Part shown: positions 8,069 through 17,410 of the stretch, in pieces
Layout of the letters: each line of letters opens with the position of its first letter
How positions within the stretch are numbered: position 1 is the first letter of the stretch
NCBI RefSeq assembly: GCF_900103865.1
Contig: NZ_FNII01000014.1
Coordinates: 28,669-92,668 of the forward strand
Length of the DNA: 64,000 nucleotides
Direction of reading: 5' to 3'
From: Vreelandella arcis
GTDB taxonomy: Bacteria; Pseudomonadota; Gammaproteobacteria; Pseudomonadales; Halomonadaceae
The notes under the pieces: model-generated
What the model was told of the DNA's origin: nothing
What the model saw: the letters and a program-made list of their open reading frames with translations, nothing else
Database searches by the model: none
Position numbers and translations under genes: made by a program

Positions 8069-9619
8069 ATGCAGACAAAATCGCTCCGACCATTGGTCTT
8101 TTGGCCAACATTTCTGATTCTACTGGCCGCCGTTATTGCCAGTTATCTTGATTTAGACGCTTTTCTAGCCGTCGCCAGTAGCCTCAATGACGCGATCCTC
8201 AACAATTTCTCATGGCTTTTCAGCTTAGGCAGCCTGTACCTGCTGGTGATGGCCGTCATCGTTTATTTTTCTCCGCTGGGCCATATTCGCATTGGTGGTT
8301 CAGACGCTCAGCCACTGTTATCACCTTTACGTTGGTTTTCAATAACCTTATGCACCACCTTGGCCGTCGGCGTTCTCTTCTGGACAACCGCTGAGCCGCT
8401 TTACCATTACATGGGCCCTCCAAGTTCCAGCGGCTTAGAACCTGGCTCGAGCGATGCAATGCTGTTTGCGATGTCGACCATGTTTCTGCACTGGACGTTC
8501 ACGCCTTATGCCATCTATGCCGTGCCCGCATTGATCTTTGCCTTGGTGTTCTACAACTTGCGTCTTCGCTTCTCGATTTCCAGCATGCTGGAGCCTTTAT
8601 TCGGCCCCAAAATCAAACGCTTCTCTGGGCTTATCGATGCAATATCACTCTACGCGCTGGTCGCCGGCATGGCCTCTTCTCTTGGCACTGGTGCACTAAC
8701 ACTGGCGGGAGGGGTCGGTCAGTACCTGGGGGGTGAAACCAGCCCTCTGCGACTCGGCATCATCGTCGCCATTATCGTCACGACGTTCGTTCTCTCGGCG
8801 GCCAGCGGTCTGCAAAAAGGCATCGCCCGGTTTTCTTCACTCAATGCGGTTCTGCTGCTTGTGCTCGGCGTGTTCGTTTTCGCCATTGGGCCCACAATCT
8901 TTAGCCTCAGCCTCGGGGTAGAATCGTTTGGCATTTTCATCGACAACTTCTTCACCAAAAGCCTGTTTACCGGCAGTGCAGGTGACGACCCGTGGGCACA
9001 GTGGTGGTCCATATTTTACTGGGCTGTATGGTTTGCCTGGGCGCCGGTAGCGGCATTGTTTCTCGGCAAAATATCCTGCGGCTACACCGTGCGCGAGTTT
9101 CTTCGTGTCAACCTGCTCTACCCCGCGCTATTCGCAAGCACATGGATCCTGATTTTTTCTGGCGCCGCGCTTTACTATCAAGCACATACTGGGATAGACC
9201 TCTACGCCATCCTCAATGACCAGGGCGTGGAAAATGTACTTTACGCTCTATTCCGACAGCTACCGTTTTCCGGCCTGTGGATACCCTTGCTGCTGTTCAT
9301 AGCCTACGTTTCTTATGTCACGGCGGCCGACTCCCAAACCGATGCCATCGGCAATCTCTGCACCCGTGGCCTCACAGCCGACTCAGACCTTAACGCTGGC
9401 ATTACCATGAAAATTATTTGGGGCGTGATCGTCGGTATCGTGGCATGGGTAATGGTTAGTTTCGTGGGCATTGACGGCATCAAGATGCTTTCCAATCTGG
9501 GCGGGCTTCCAGCGCTGTTGATCGTGTTAATGGCCACCAGTTCGCTTTGGATATGGCTCAAAAACCCGGAACAGTTGCGTAACGTCCCAACACTCACTCG
9601 TAACAAGCGTGAACTATGA
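8069..9619 (+). CDS. BCCT-family transporter (betaine/choline/carnitine type)
   Basis: A secondary transporter for quaternary-ammonium or related zwitterionic substrates, driven by sodium or proton gradient. 516 residues with about 12 membrane segments. The BCCT landmarks are visible: FWTTAEPLYHYMGPP in the region of TM3-4, and the aromatic stretch WWSIFYWAVWFAWAP around TM8, which forms part of the substrate box. GGGAG lies 6 bases before the ATG. The stop overlaps the next start (ATGA), so transport is coupled to the hydrolase downstream. The substrate cannot be read from sequence; the usual osmolyte role is not assured because of the hydrolase partner. Confidence 0.92.
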   Translation: MQTKSLRPLVFWPTFLILLAAVIASYLDLDAFLAVASSLNDAILNNFSWLFSLGSLYLLVMAVIVYFSPLGHIRIGGSDAQPLLSPLRWFSITLCTTLAVGVLFWTTAEPLYHYMGPPSSSGLEPGSSDAMLFAMSTMFLHWTFTPYAIYAVPALIFALVFYNLRLRFSISSMLEPLFGPKIKRFSGLIDAISLYALVAGMASSLGTGALTLAGGVGQYLGGETSPLRLGIIVAIIVTTFVLSAASGLQKGIARFSSLNAVLLLVLGVFVFAIGPTIFSLSLGVESFGIFIDNFFTKSLFTGSAGDDPWAQWWSIFYWAVWFAWAPVAALFLGKISCGYTVREFLRVNLLYPALFASTWILIFSGAALYYQAHTGIDLYAILNDQGVENVLYALFRQLPFSGLWIPLLLFIAYVSYVTAADSQTDAIGNLCTRGLTADSDLNAGITMKIIWGVIVGIVAWVMVSFVGIDGIKMLSNLGGLPALLIVLMATSSLWIWLKNPEQLRNVPTLTRNKREL

Positions 9620-11640
9620 ACACCAAGCAGGATTTTCCCCACCGCGTCCGTGAAATAGACAATATGTGGATCCCGTTGGCTGACGGAACCCATCTAGCCG
9701 CGCGCATCTGGCTACCGGAGGATGCTGAAGCGCAACCGGTACCCGCCATCCTGGAATACCTCCCTTACCGTAAGCGCGACGGTACCGCCATCCGCGATGA
9801 GCTGACCCACCCTTACTTTGCAGGTCATGGCTATGCCTGTGTGCGGGTCGACATGCGGGGCAACGGCGAATCAGATGGGCTGATGGAGGACGAATACGCA
9901 CCTCAAGAGCAAGCAGATGCGTTGGAAGTGATTGACTGGATCGCCCACCAACCCTGGTGTAATGGCCACCTGGGGATGATGGGAATCTCCTGGGGCGGCT
10001 TCAATAGCCTACAAGTGGCAGCATTGCGCCCCACTGCTCTCAAGGCAATTATCACGCTTTGTTCTACGGATGATCGTTACGCTGATGACATCCATTACAA
10101 GGGCGGCAATATGCTGATGGAAAATCTTGGCTGGGCCGCCACCATGCTAAGCTTTTCCGCCGCTGCCCCGGATCCTGCCCTGGTGGGGGATAGATGGCGC
10201 GAGATGTGGAAGTCTCGCCTCGACAATATGCCGTTGTTAGCCGATACCTGGCTTACTCATCAGCATCGCGATGATTATTGGAAACACGGCTCTATTGGCG
10301 AGAATTATGCCGACATTGAAGCCGCTGTTTATATGATAAGCGGCTGGGGTGACTCTTATATAAACGCTATTCCGAGGATGATGGAGCACCTTCAGTGTCC
10401 CAAAAAGGCGCTTTTGGGCCCCTGGATGCATAAGTATCCACACTTCGCCATACCTGACCCTGCCATTGGCTTCCTGCAGGAAGCACTTCGTTGGTGGGAC
10501 TACTGGCTCAAAGGTATTGAGACCGGGATCATGGAAGAGCCTGAATGCACATTTTACCTTCAGGACGGCCTGCCACCAGCGCCTAAATACCTGGAGCGAC
10601 CGGGCCAGTGGGTACAAACGCATGGTTGGCCTGCTCCCCAGGACGAAATTGAGTCAATCAAACTCACGCTAGGTGACACAGGCCTGGCACCGGACGCAGG
10701 CCTCAGCCAGGATCGGCTGATTGCCTCGCCGCTTACAACAGGCACCCTACAGGGTGAATATATTCCGCTCTGGTTTGGGGCTGATTTCCCCACCGATCAG
10801 CGGCGCGATGATGGCCTCTCGGTAACGTTTGATTCCAAGCCCTACTCAGAAGGGCTCGACATCCTCGGCCAGCCAGCCGTATCACTCGCGGTAGAAAGTG
10901 CTGAAGCCTGCGGTCAACTGCATGTCCGGTTGTGCGATGTCTCACCAACCGGGGAAAGTGCCTTAATCACTTACGGGACGCTTAACCTCAATTTACGCGA
11001 CGACGCGGGGACGATCACCCCGCCCGTTCCCGGCCAGCCAATGAATATACGCCTTTCATTGGATCTCATCGGTTATCGGCTACCTAAAGGCCATCGGCTG
11101 CGGGTCGCGCTTTCGAGCGCTAGCTTTCCACTGATATGGTCGCCTCAGAAACGCTCAGACCTGACGCTCAAGTCGGGCACGCCAACACTCGAACTACCGG
11201 TGTCCAAGGCCGCTTACATCCCCATGCCATTCGAGCCGCCGGAAAGCGCTACGCCTTGCCAGGTAGAGACTCACCGTAAAGGCCTTCCCAAGCGAACGAT
11301 CAGCGAAGACGTCGGCAGTGGAGAGGTGAGCGTGATCATTGAAGATGATATGGGTGATATACAGCTTCTCGATCACGGCTTGCGCGTTGAACAGTACGCC
11401 AAGGAGATTTATACCAGCCATCCTGAGGATGCCACCTGTACGCGCGCCGATATCGAATGGGTATACCGCGCCAGCCGCAGCGGAGATAAGGCCCCCTTCG
11501 CCGTTAAAGTCTTCAGTCGCTACCACCTGCATTGCGATGAGCGCACTTTCTACTTAAAGGCCGAGCAGCAGGCTTACGACGATGACACCTTGGTGAGCGA
11601 CAAATCCTGGAAGCGGGAAATTCCTCGCACGGCGATCTAA
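9616..11640 (+). CDS. CocE/NonD-family (peptidase S15-like) hydrolase
   Basis: An alpha/beta hydrolase of the Xaa-Pro dipeptidyl-peptidase/cocaine-esterase group, which cleaves esters or amides. 674 residues: a hydrolase domain with the nucleophile elbow GISWGG (Ser at about 125), the region DMRGNGESDG before it, and a C-terminal jelly-roll domain (from about residue 390, RDDGLSVTFDSKPYSEGLDI onward). No signal peptide, so cytosolic. The start overlaps the BCCT stop by 4 bases. It probably processes the substrate imported by that transporter, which is inference. Confidence 0.9.
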   Translation: MNTKQDFPHRVREIDNMWIPLADGTHLAARIWLPEDAEAQPVPAILEYLPYRKRDGTAIRDELTHPYFAGHGYACVRVDMRGNGESDGLMEDEYAPQEQADALEVIDWIAHQPWCNGHLGMMGISWGGFNSLQVAALRPTALKAIITLCSTDDRYADDIHYKGGNMLMENLGWAATMLSFSAAAPDPALVGDRWREMWKSRLDNMPLLADTWLTHQHRDDYWKHGSIGENYADIEAAVYMISGWGDSYINAIPRMMEHLQCPKKALLGPWMHKYPHFAIPDPAIGFLQEALRWWDYWLKGIETGIMEEPECTFYLQDGLPPAPKYLERPGQWVQTHGWPAPQDEIESIKLTLGDTGLAPDAGLSQDRLIASPLTTGTLQGEYIPLWFGADFPTDQRRDDGLSVTFDSKPYSEGLDILGQPAVSLAVESAEACGQLHVRLCDVSPTGESALITYGTLNLNLRDDAGTITPPVPGQPMNIRLSLDLIGYRLPKGHRLRVALSSASFPLIWSPQKRSDLTLKSGTPTLELPVSKAAYIPMPFEPPESATPCQVETHRKGLPKRTISEDVGSGEVSVIIEDDMGDIQLLDHGLRVEQYAKEIYTSHPEDATCTRADIEWVYRASRSGDKAPFAVKVFSRYHLHCDERTFYLKAEQQAYDDDTLVSDKSWKREIPRTAI

Positions 11641-11653
11641 ACCACCTTATACC

Positions 11654-11684
11654 AGCACGGCCAGGCACAGCGCCTAGCCGTGCT
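11654..11684 (+). terminator. Hairpin downstream of the BCCT-hydrolase pair
   Basis: AGCACGGC and GCCGTGCT arms (11654-11661 and 11677-11684) extended by AGGC/GCCT with one mismatch, directly after the hydrolase stop. No strong T-tract, so the terminator role is tentative. Confidence 0.45.
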
Positions 11685-11726
11685 ATGCTATGGAGCCATT
11701 TCTTTCAGACGTTCGAGACTTACCCA

Positions 11727-12629
11727 ATGCGCGATGCCTTACCGCCGCTATCTTGCTTGAGCGCCTTCGAGGCGGCCGCACGATATTGCAGCTTCACGCA
11801 AGCCGGAAGTGAACTGAATTTGTCGCAAAGCGCCATTAGTCGTCAAATTAAGCGGCTTGAACGTGACCTTGGACGCCTGCTTTTCGAACGTCATTACGAA
11901 GGGTTACGTCTTACGCCGGCCGGTGAGCAATACTTCCGAGTGGTACAACGCTTGTTGCGCGACTTGGGTGATGAGACCGCCCGCCTTAGAAGACGCGGCG
12001 ACGACCGTCAGTTGACGCTAGCCTCTAGCCCGACCATTGCCTCGATCTGGCTAGCCCGCCAACTTCCCGATTTTCAGCGCGCTTATCCTCACATCGAAAT
12101 CCGTATTTTGACGGTAGAAGACCCTCATCGCCTCGACTTAGCCGAGTTTGATCTAGGCATCTACTATCACGTTCCCAACGAGGTCGATCCACCGGGGCTG
12201 ATTGCCGAAGCTATTTTCGAGCATGAGCTGGTATCAGCCGTCTGTAGCCCCATTTATCTGGAACGCCATGGCGTACTCGACCCAGCACAACTGCTGACAG
12301 ACCACACCCTCATGGTGGTGGAGGATCACTACCATGATTGGCTAACCTGGGAAACATGGTACCGAGCACTCGGGCTTGATTGGCAGCCACCTGTGCATAC
12401 GTTACGCGCCAATAGTTTCCAACTGCTCATGAATGCCACGCTGGCGGGCCAGGGGGTAACACTTGGATGGATGCGTCTTCTAGATGCCGAGCTTGACCAA
12501 AAAAACTTAGTGCAAGCACTTCCCCACGCGATTCCCAGTAGAGGGCGCTTGTCGCTATTCACGCCTCAGCACCGACACCTTACCGAGCCCATGCGCGCTT
12601 TCCGCCAGTGGGTGTTAAAAACTTCCTAA
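11727..12629 (+). CDS. LysR-family transcriptional regulator (GcvA-like)
   Basis: A DNA-binding regulator of about 300 residues: N-terminal winged HTH (FTQAGSELNLSQSAISRQIKRLE, split by the turn) followed by a periplasmic-binding-like effector domain. The ATG at 11727 (MRDALPPL) was chosen because it gives the normal LysR N-terminus; an upstream ATG at 11685 would overlap the hairpin of the previous gene. It is co-directional with the BCCT-hydrolase pair and may regulate it, which is inference from proximity. Confidence 0.88.
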   Translation: MRDALPPLSCLSAFEAAARYCSFTQAGSELNLSQSAISRQIKRLERDLGRLLFERHYEGLRLTPAGEQYFRVVQRLLRDLGDETARLRRRGDDRQLTLASSPTIASIWLARQLPDFQRAYPHIEIRILTVEDPHRLDLAEFDLGIYYHVPNEVDPPGLIAEAIFEHELVSAVCSPIYLERHGVLDPAQLLTDHTLMVVEDHYHDWLTWETWYRALGLDWQPPVHTLRANSFQLLMNATLAGQGVTLGWMRLLDAELDQKNLVQALPHAIPSRGRLSLFTPQHRHLTEPMRAFRQWVLKTS

Positions 12630-12652
12630 CCCAACGGCTTACCTGCCAAGCG

Positions 12653-13510
12653 CTATTGATAACGCCCAGGCTTTTTCGCGACTTCTTCCAATGCCCAGCC
12701 CTCGGTACGAATCTCGCTTTCCAGAACGCTCTCTACGGCGTCGTTCAGCTCGGGAAAGAAGTCCAGCCCGGTTTGCGCTTCAATCGCATCGATGCTCACC
12801 AGATAGTCGTCTAGCGGTTCATTGCCGCGAACGTCCTGGGGCATGATAAACGCCAGGGCCAGTGGGGCACTGTCGTGAGGCGCCACGATGATTTTATAAA
12901 ATGCCTCCGGCACCTGGATAAGCCCCACCCGATTAAACACATTGTCCATAAAAGGTTCGGGGAAAATCGGCCCGGTAATGATCTGCAAGCGATCGAAGCG
13001 CGGCGCGAAGTGATCCATCACCGCTTCTTCCAGCCGCTGCCAGAGCTGGCGATTCAAATTGGGCCGCTGCGGCGTCATGTTGCTCATATAGAAGGTATCA
13101 AGCTGCGCGCTACGACCGTGCACAGCGGCAATGGCGTAGTTGGGGGCCAAGTGCCCCCGGTCGTAACCACTGCCCGAGTAACTGTCGGTGCCCACCGGCC
13201 ATAACGTTCGCCAATCTGGACGAAAATCGGGCCGTGAGCCAATTCGCGAGTCGTCTACGGCGGCCACCTGGTAACTGACCCACAGCGGATTAACGCGTAC
13301 GTCAGACCAACCAACCAGGTAACCATCGTTTTGCAGCACACGATGAAACGAGGTCAGGCTAAGCGCCTCCCAGGTGGGCACGCCCTGCCACGTATAAGCG
13401 TCTTGATGCTGTCGCCCCTGGTACTCCCATAGCACGGCTACAAGCGACACAAACAGTACAAGAATCCCTATTCGTTTGGCTTGCCGCCAACCCAAGCGCA
13501 ATATACTCAC
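12653..13510 (-). CDS. Membrane-anchored or secreted DNA/RNA non-specific endonuclease (NUC1 family)
   Basis: A beta-beta-alpha metal nuclease of the Serratia/EndoG family that cuts DNA and RNA without sequence preference. It has an N-terminal hydrophobic segment (IGILVLFVSLVAVLW), the catalytic signature YDRGHLAPN (general-base His) and the metal-binding NMTPQRPNLNRQLW. The start is uncertain: no in-frame ATG exists at the 5' end. The GTG at 13510 has GGAG 8 bases upstream, whereas a TTG at 13543 would extend it by 11 residues. It probably acts in the periplasm or outside, in nutrient scavenging or defence. Confidence 0.85.
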   Translation of the reverse strand: MSILRLGWRQAKRIGILVLFVSLVAVLWEYQGRQHQDAYTWQGVPTWEALSLTSFHRVLQNDGYLVGWSDVRVNPLWVSYQVAAVDDSRIGSRPDFRPDWRTLWPVGTDSYSGSGYDRGHLAPNYAIAAVHGRSAQLDTFYMSNMTPQRPNLNRQLWQRLEEAVMDHFAPRFDRLQIITGPIFPEPFMDNVFNRVGLIQVPEAFYKIIVAPHDSAPLALAFIMPQDVRGNEPLDDYLVSIDAIEAQTGLDFFPELNDAVESVLESEIRTEGWALEEVAKKPGRYQ

Positions 13511-13564
13511 TAACACGACTCCACTACTGCGCCTGTTACGCAACGCATCATCAAACGACGTATA

Positions 13565-13840
13565 TTACCAACCGAGCGAAAACATGGTTTCGAGATCGTG
13601 GCGCGAATGAACCTGCATGGCATTGAGGGTTTCGGTGTCGCTGATGCCTTCGACGGCATTAAGCCGCTCGGTCACCAGATCCGCCAAGCTTTCGAAGTCG
13701 CGGGTTCGCGCAATGGCGACCAAATCATAACGGCCGCAGGTTGAGTACACTTCGCTGATGCCATCGACATCCGCCAAACGCTCAGCGACGGCCTTGACCT
13801 GGCCTTTCTCGGTATTGATTAGGATGACTGCGTTTTGCAT
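13565..13840 (-). CDS. Stand-alone Lrp/AsnC ligand-binding (RAM) domain protein
   Basis: 91 residues consisting only of the RAM domain of Lrp/AsnC regulators: VYSTCGRYDLVAIARTRDFE matches the core. The helix-turn-helix half is absent, so it cannot bind DNA on its own. Such proteins form oligomers that bind small molecules and may modulate full-length Lrp proteins. It is transcribed towards the endonuclease gene. Confidence 0.87.
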   Translation of the reverse strand: MQNAVILINTEKGQVKAVAERLADVDGISEVYSTCGRYDLVAIARTRDFESLADLVTERLNAVEGISDTETLNAMQVHSRHDLETMFSLGW

Positions 13841-14049
13841 CGCGCCCTCTTTTATGTCGGTGTTAAGCTACAGCTGAATAATTCAGCGAGTATACCAGGG
13901 CACTGGCAAGGGGCGTAGTGACTCAGGCGACCGTGGCTTGTTTAGCGTGACGGATTGTCGCTGGGCGATTCGCGATATTCGCACTCGACGATGAGTTCCG
14001 CTAGCATGTCGATAAGCGCTTACTAACCCGAGCGCGATGTCACTAAAGA

Positions 14050-14085
14050 GGTGGCAGACTACCCATCCGGGTGGCAAGCTACCCA
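14050..14085 (+). repeat. Two 16-bp direct repeats upstream of the HiPIP gene
   Basis: GGTGGCAGACTACCCA (14050-14065) and GGTGGCAAGCTACCCA (14070-14085) match at 14 of 16 positions. They are 20 bases apart, about two helical turns, and 45 bases before the HiPIP start. This is the arrangement expected of a tandem operator, though the regulator is unknown. Confidence 0.5.
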
Positions 14086-14130
14086 CCGACACCGTGACCA
14101 TACGTCAGTTAATGACGACGAGGAGAGACC

Positions 14131-14445
14131 ATGGCTAACCAAAGCCGACGCGCCTTTATGCGTTCCAGCATGCTCAGTCTTGCTGCCCTGCCGCTTGGCG
14201 CAGGTATCTTGTCTAAAACCGCTTTCGCCCAAGAGCTGCCGCGTCTGGATCCGTCTGCGAGCAACGCCCAAGCATTGAACTATGTGGAAAACGCCGCGGA
14301 TGCCAGCGATCACCCAGCTTATGAAGAGGGGCAGCGCTGCGACAACTGCATGTTCTTCAACGCCGATAACAATGGCTGCCAGCTGTTCCCGCAGCACAGC
14401 GTAGAACCTGCTGGTTGGTGTCAATCCTGGGTCGCACAAGGCTAA
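14131..14445 (+). CDS. High-potential iron-sulfur protein (HiPIP), Tat-exported
   Basis: A small periplasmic electron carrier with one [4Fe-4S] cluster. 104 residues: a twin-arginine signal (SRRAFMRSS, then a hydrophobic stretch ending AFA) and a mature domain with four Cys in C-x2-C-x9-C-x13-C spacing (RCDNCMFF...GCQLFP...GWCQSW), the HiPIP pattern. The ribosome binding site is GAGGAGAG. HiPIPs donate electrons to reaction centres or terminal oxidases; the partner is not in the window. Paired direct repeats upstream suggest regulation. Confidence 0.95.
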   Translation: MANQSRRAFMRSSMLSLAALPLGAGILSKTAFAQELPRLDPSASNAQALNYVENAADASDHPAYEEGQRCDNCMFFNADNNGCQLFPQHSVEPAGWCQSWVAQG

Positions 14446-14468
14446 AACCAGACCTATCTAATCACGGC

Positions 14469-14493
14469 GGCAGGCGTGGTGATCACGCCTGCC
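14469..14493. terminator. Bidirectional hairpin between HiPIP and ycgB
   Basis: A perfect 10-bp stem (GGCAGGCGTG with CACGCCTGCC) around loop GTGAT, between two convergent genes. It has no long T-tract on either side. Confidence 0.55.
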
Positions 14494-14498
14494 CTGGC

Positions 14499-16064
14499 TC
14501 ACTCTTCGTCTTGAGTCGTTTCTTCTACCGGCCAACGATAGCGGCGCGTCACGCGTCCCTCCTCCATCGATATCAAATGGACGGGGAATCCCCACAGCTT
14601 TTGTAAATGCCGAATAACCGGATAAACACTACGCGCAAGCGGGCGTCGGCTGTCCTGGACGTGATGCAGCGTGAGTGAGCGATCGCCACGAATCGCAGCT
14701 TCCACGACTTGGATATTGGGCTCACGCACCGATAGCGCATACTGGGTCGCCAACGCTTCGCGTACCTTTCGGTAGCCCTGTTCGTTATGGATGGCGGCTA
14801 CCTCCAGCATTTCCTCTTGATCATCATCGACCACCAAAAACAACTTGTGGTCGCGTATCACCTTGGGCGACAAAAACTGCTGAATGAAGGATTCGTCTTT
14901 GAAGTTGCGCATCGCGAACTCAAGTGTGTCTCGCCAGGAAGAGCCGGCGATATCGGGAAACCACTGGCGATCTTCATCGGTGGGCGCCTCGCAGATGCGC
15001 TTGATGTCGATAAAAATGGCAAAGCCCAGCGCATAAGGGTTAATGCCATTGTAGTAGGGGCTATCAAAGGCAGGCTGCTGGATCACCGCCGAATGAGACT
15101 GTAAAAACTCCAGCATCAGCCCTTCATCCACGTGGCCATCATCGTAAAGACGGTTCATTAACGTGTAGTGCCAAAAGCACGCCCAGCCCTCATTCATCAC
15201 CTGGGTTTGCCGCTGGGGGTAAAAATATTGCGCGAGTTTACGCACGATACGCACAACTTCGCGCTGCCAAGGGGCCAGCAAGGGCGCATTCTTCTCAATA
15301 AAGTAGAGCAGGTTTTCCTGGGGTTCCGGTGGGTAGCGCCCCCCGCTATGGAGTCCGAGCGGGTCATCCGTCTGTGCGGATAAACTGCCGGGCAGTTGTT
15401 CGCCGTCTTCCGGGCTATCGGGAATCGTGCGCCACAGCAGGTTCACCTGGGTTTGCAGGTACGCTTCGCGCTCCTCCTGGCGCTTGGCTTCTTCCTCGGC
15501 GGATATCGGCGACGGCCGCTTGTAGCGATCCACGCCATAGTTCTGCAGCGCATGGCAGGCATCCAGCAGTTGCTCGACCGCCTGCACGCCGTGGCGCTCT
15601 TCACACCGGGCGATGTAATGACGGGCGAACACCAGGTAGTCGATGATGGATTCCGCATCGGTCCAGGTGCGGAACAGGTAGTTGCCCTTGAAGAAGGAAT
15701 TATGCCCGTAACAGGCGTGGGCCATGACCAGCACCTGCATCATCAGGGTGTTCTCTTCCATCAGATAAGCAATGCAGGGATTGGAATTGATCACCAGCTC
15801 GTAGGCGAGCCCCATCTGGCCGCGCTTGTAGGCCTGCTCAACCGCTAAAAACTGCTTGCCGAACGACCAGTGGTGATACCCCACCGGCATCCCCACGCTG
15901 GCGTAGGCGTCCATCATCTGCTCGGTGGTAATCACTTCGATCTGGTTGGGGTAGGTATCCAGCCGGTATTCATCGGCCAGACGCGCGAGCTCCTCGTCGA
16001 ATTGTTCCAGCACGCGGAAGTTCCAATCGGAACCGGTCGCGATGGGTTGGCGGGTGGCAGTCAT
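14499..16064 (-). CDS. ycgB: SpoVR/YcgB family protein
   Basis: A cytosolic protein of the SpoVR family, 521 residues, the usual length for YcgB. It has the conserved N-terminal half (HHWSFGKQF, GLAYELVINSNPCIAYLMEEN) and a conserved C-terminal region. In many proteobacteria it is encoded with a PrkA-type kinase and a DUF444 protein and induced in stationary phase by RpoS; its biochemical activity is not established. Third gene of the yeaG-yeaH-ycgB set here, 21 bases after yeaH. Confidence 0.95.
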   Translation of the reverse strand: MTATRQPIATGSDWNFRVLEQFDEELARLADEYRLDTYPNQIEVITTEQMMDAYASVGMPVGYHHWSFGKQFLAVEQAYKRGQMGLAYELVINSNPCIAYLMEENTLMMQVLVMAHACYGHNSFFKGNYLFRTWTDAESIIDYLVFARHYIARCEERHGVQAVEQLLDACHALQNYGVDRYKRPSPISAEEEAKRQEEREAYLQTQVNLLWRTIPDSPEDGEQLPGSLSAQTDDPLGLHSGGRYPPEPQENLLYFIEKNAPLLAPWQREVVRIVRKLAQYFYPQRQTQVMNEGWACFWHYTLMNRLYDDGHVDEGLMLEFLQSHSAVIQQPAFDSPYYNGINPYALGFAIFIDIKRICEAPTDEDRQWFPDIAGSSWRDTLEFAMRNFKDESFIQQFLSPKVIRDHKLFLVVDDDQEEMLEVAAIHNEQGYRKVREALATQYALSVREPNIQVVEAAIRGDRSLTLHHVQDSRRPLARSVYPVIRHLQKLWGFPVHLISMEEGRVTRRYRWPVEETTQDEE

Positions 16065-16085
16065 GGCGCACTCCTCAACGGGCGG

Positions 16086-17375
16086 TCAGCGCTGCTGGCT
16101 CAAGCGGCGCTTAAAGAGTTCACGGAAGACGGGGTAGATATCCCCGGCCTCGACAATCTGGCGCATGGCAAACTGCTCGGGAAAGCGCGCGGCCACGGTC
16201 TCGTATTCCTCCCATAGGGACTGATGATCGTGGGGCGTGATTTCCACATAGGCGTAGTACTGAAGCTGCGGCATCAGCTGCTTGATCAGCAGATCGCGGC
16301 ACACGTTGGAGTCATCGTCCCAGTTATCGCCGTCGGAAGCCTGGGCGACGTACAGGTTCCACTGCGCGGGTGGATAGCGCTTTTCGATGATGCCGTTGAC
16401 CAGCGTGAGTGCGCTGGAAACGATGGTGCCGCCGGTTTCCCGGGAGTAGAAAAACTCTTCTTCGCCGACTTCCCGCGCTGCTGTGTGGTGGCGAACAAAC
16501 ACCAGTTCGACCTTTTCGTAATGCTTCTCCAAGAACAGATACAGCAGCAGGAAGAAGCGCTTGGCGATGTCCTTGTGGTTTTGCGTCATGGAGCCTGAGA
16601 CATCCATCACACAGAACATCACCGCTTGGCTTGAAGGCTGCGGCTGGGCGGCCAGTTGGTGATAGCGCAGGTCGTAGGTATCAATAAACGGCACCGCTTC
16701 GATGCGCTTGTTGAGACGTTCAATCTCAGCCTTCAGCTCGGTAATCCGGGCGGGGTTACGCAGTACCGGGTCTTTGCGCTCTTCGGCCTCCAGTGCTTGC
16801 TGCGCTTCTTTTAAGGCGCGTTTGATGGGAGCGCGCATGGCGATGCGCCGCGCGTAGGCTTCGCGCATTGAGCGAGTGATGCTAATGCGCGACGGAACGC
16901 CATCGCGGGCCAGGCCCGCGCGCACCATTTTGATTTCCTGTAGCGATTTAAGCGGTTTGCGCTGTAAATGAGGCAGCTCCAGGCCGTCGAAGACAAACTC
17001 CAAGAACTCCTCGCGGCTGAGGGTGAAGGCGAATTCATCGGTGCCCTCACCCTGGTTCGAGGCGCCGCCGTCACCCGCGCCATCGCCGCCGCCCTGACCG
17101 CTAGGGCGGCGAATTTTATCGCCCGTTAGAAACTCTTTATTGCCGGGAGAAACGATCTCACGCGCGCCCCCCGGCCCGTGTTGAAACACCGGTTCAGAAA
17201 TGTCCTTGGTGGGGATCGAGACCTTTTCTCCCCGCTCCATATCGGTGATCGAGCGTCGGTTAACGGCCTCCTCTACCGAACGTTTAATATGCTTGCGGTA
17301 GCGCTCTAAAAAGCGCTGCCGATTCACCGCGCTTTTGTGCTTGGCGTTGGGCCTGCGATCGATAAAGTAGGTCAT
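16086..17375 (-). CDS. yeaH: YeaH/YhbH family protein (DUF444) with a MIDAS-like motif
   Basis: 429 residues. The C-terminal half carries [15 protein letters not shown], a D-x-S-x-S metal-ion-dependent adhesion (von Willebrand A-like) motif, and the N-terminal half is basic with a glycine-rich linker around residues 90-110. It is the middle gene of the kinase/DUF444/SpoVR stress operon and a likely partner or substrate of the YeaG kinase. AGGGAGG precedes the ATG. Confidence 0.95.
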   Translation of the reverse strand: MTYFIDRRPNAKHKSAVNRQRFLERYRKHIKRSVEEAVNRRSITDMERGEKVSIPTKDISEPVFQHGPGGAREIVSPGNKEFLTGDKIRRPSGQGGGDGAGDGGASNQGEGTDEFAFTLSREEFLEFVFDGLELPHLQRKPLKSLQEIKMVRAGLARDGVPSRISITRSMREAYARRIAMRAPIKRALKEAQQALEAEERKDPVLRNPARITELKAEIERLNKRIEAVPFIDTYDLRYHQLAAQPQPSSQAVMFCVMDVSGSMTQNHKDIAKRFFLLLYLFLEKHYEKVELVFVRHHTAAREVGEEEFFYSRETGGTIVSSALTLVNGIIEKRYPPAQWNLYVAQASDGDNWDDDSNVCRDLLIKQLMPQLQYYAYVEITPHDHQSLWEEYETVAARFPEQFAMRQIVEAGDIYPVFRELFKRRLSQQR

Positions 17376-17410
17376 GCGACCTCCCTAGCTCTTGGCTTAA
17401 GCGCTAGCCG

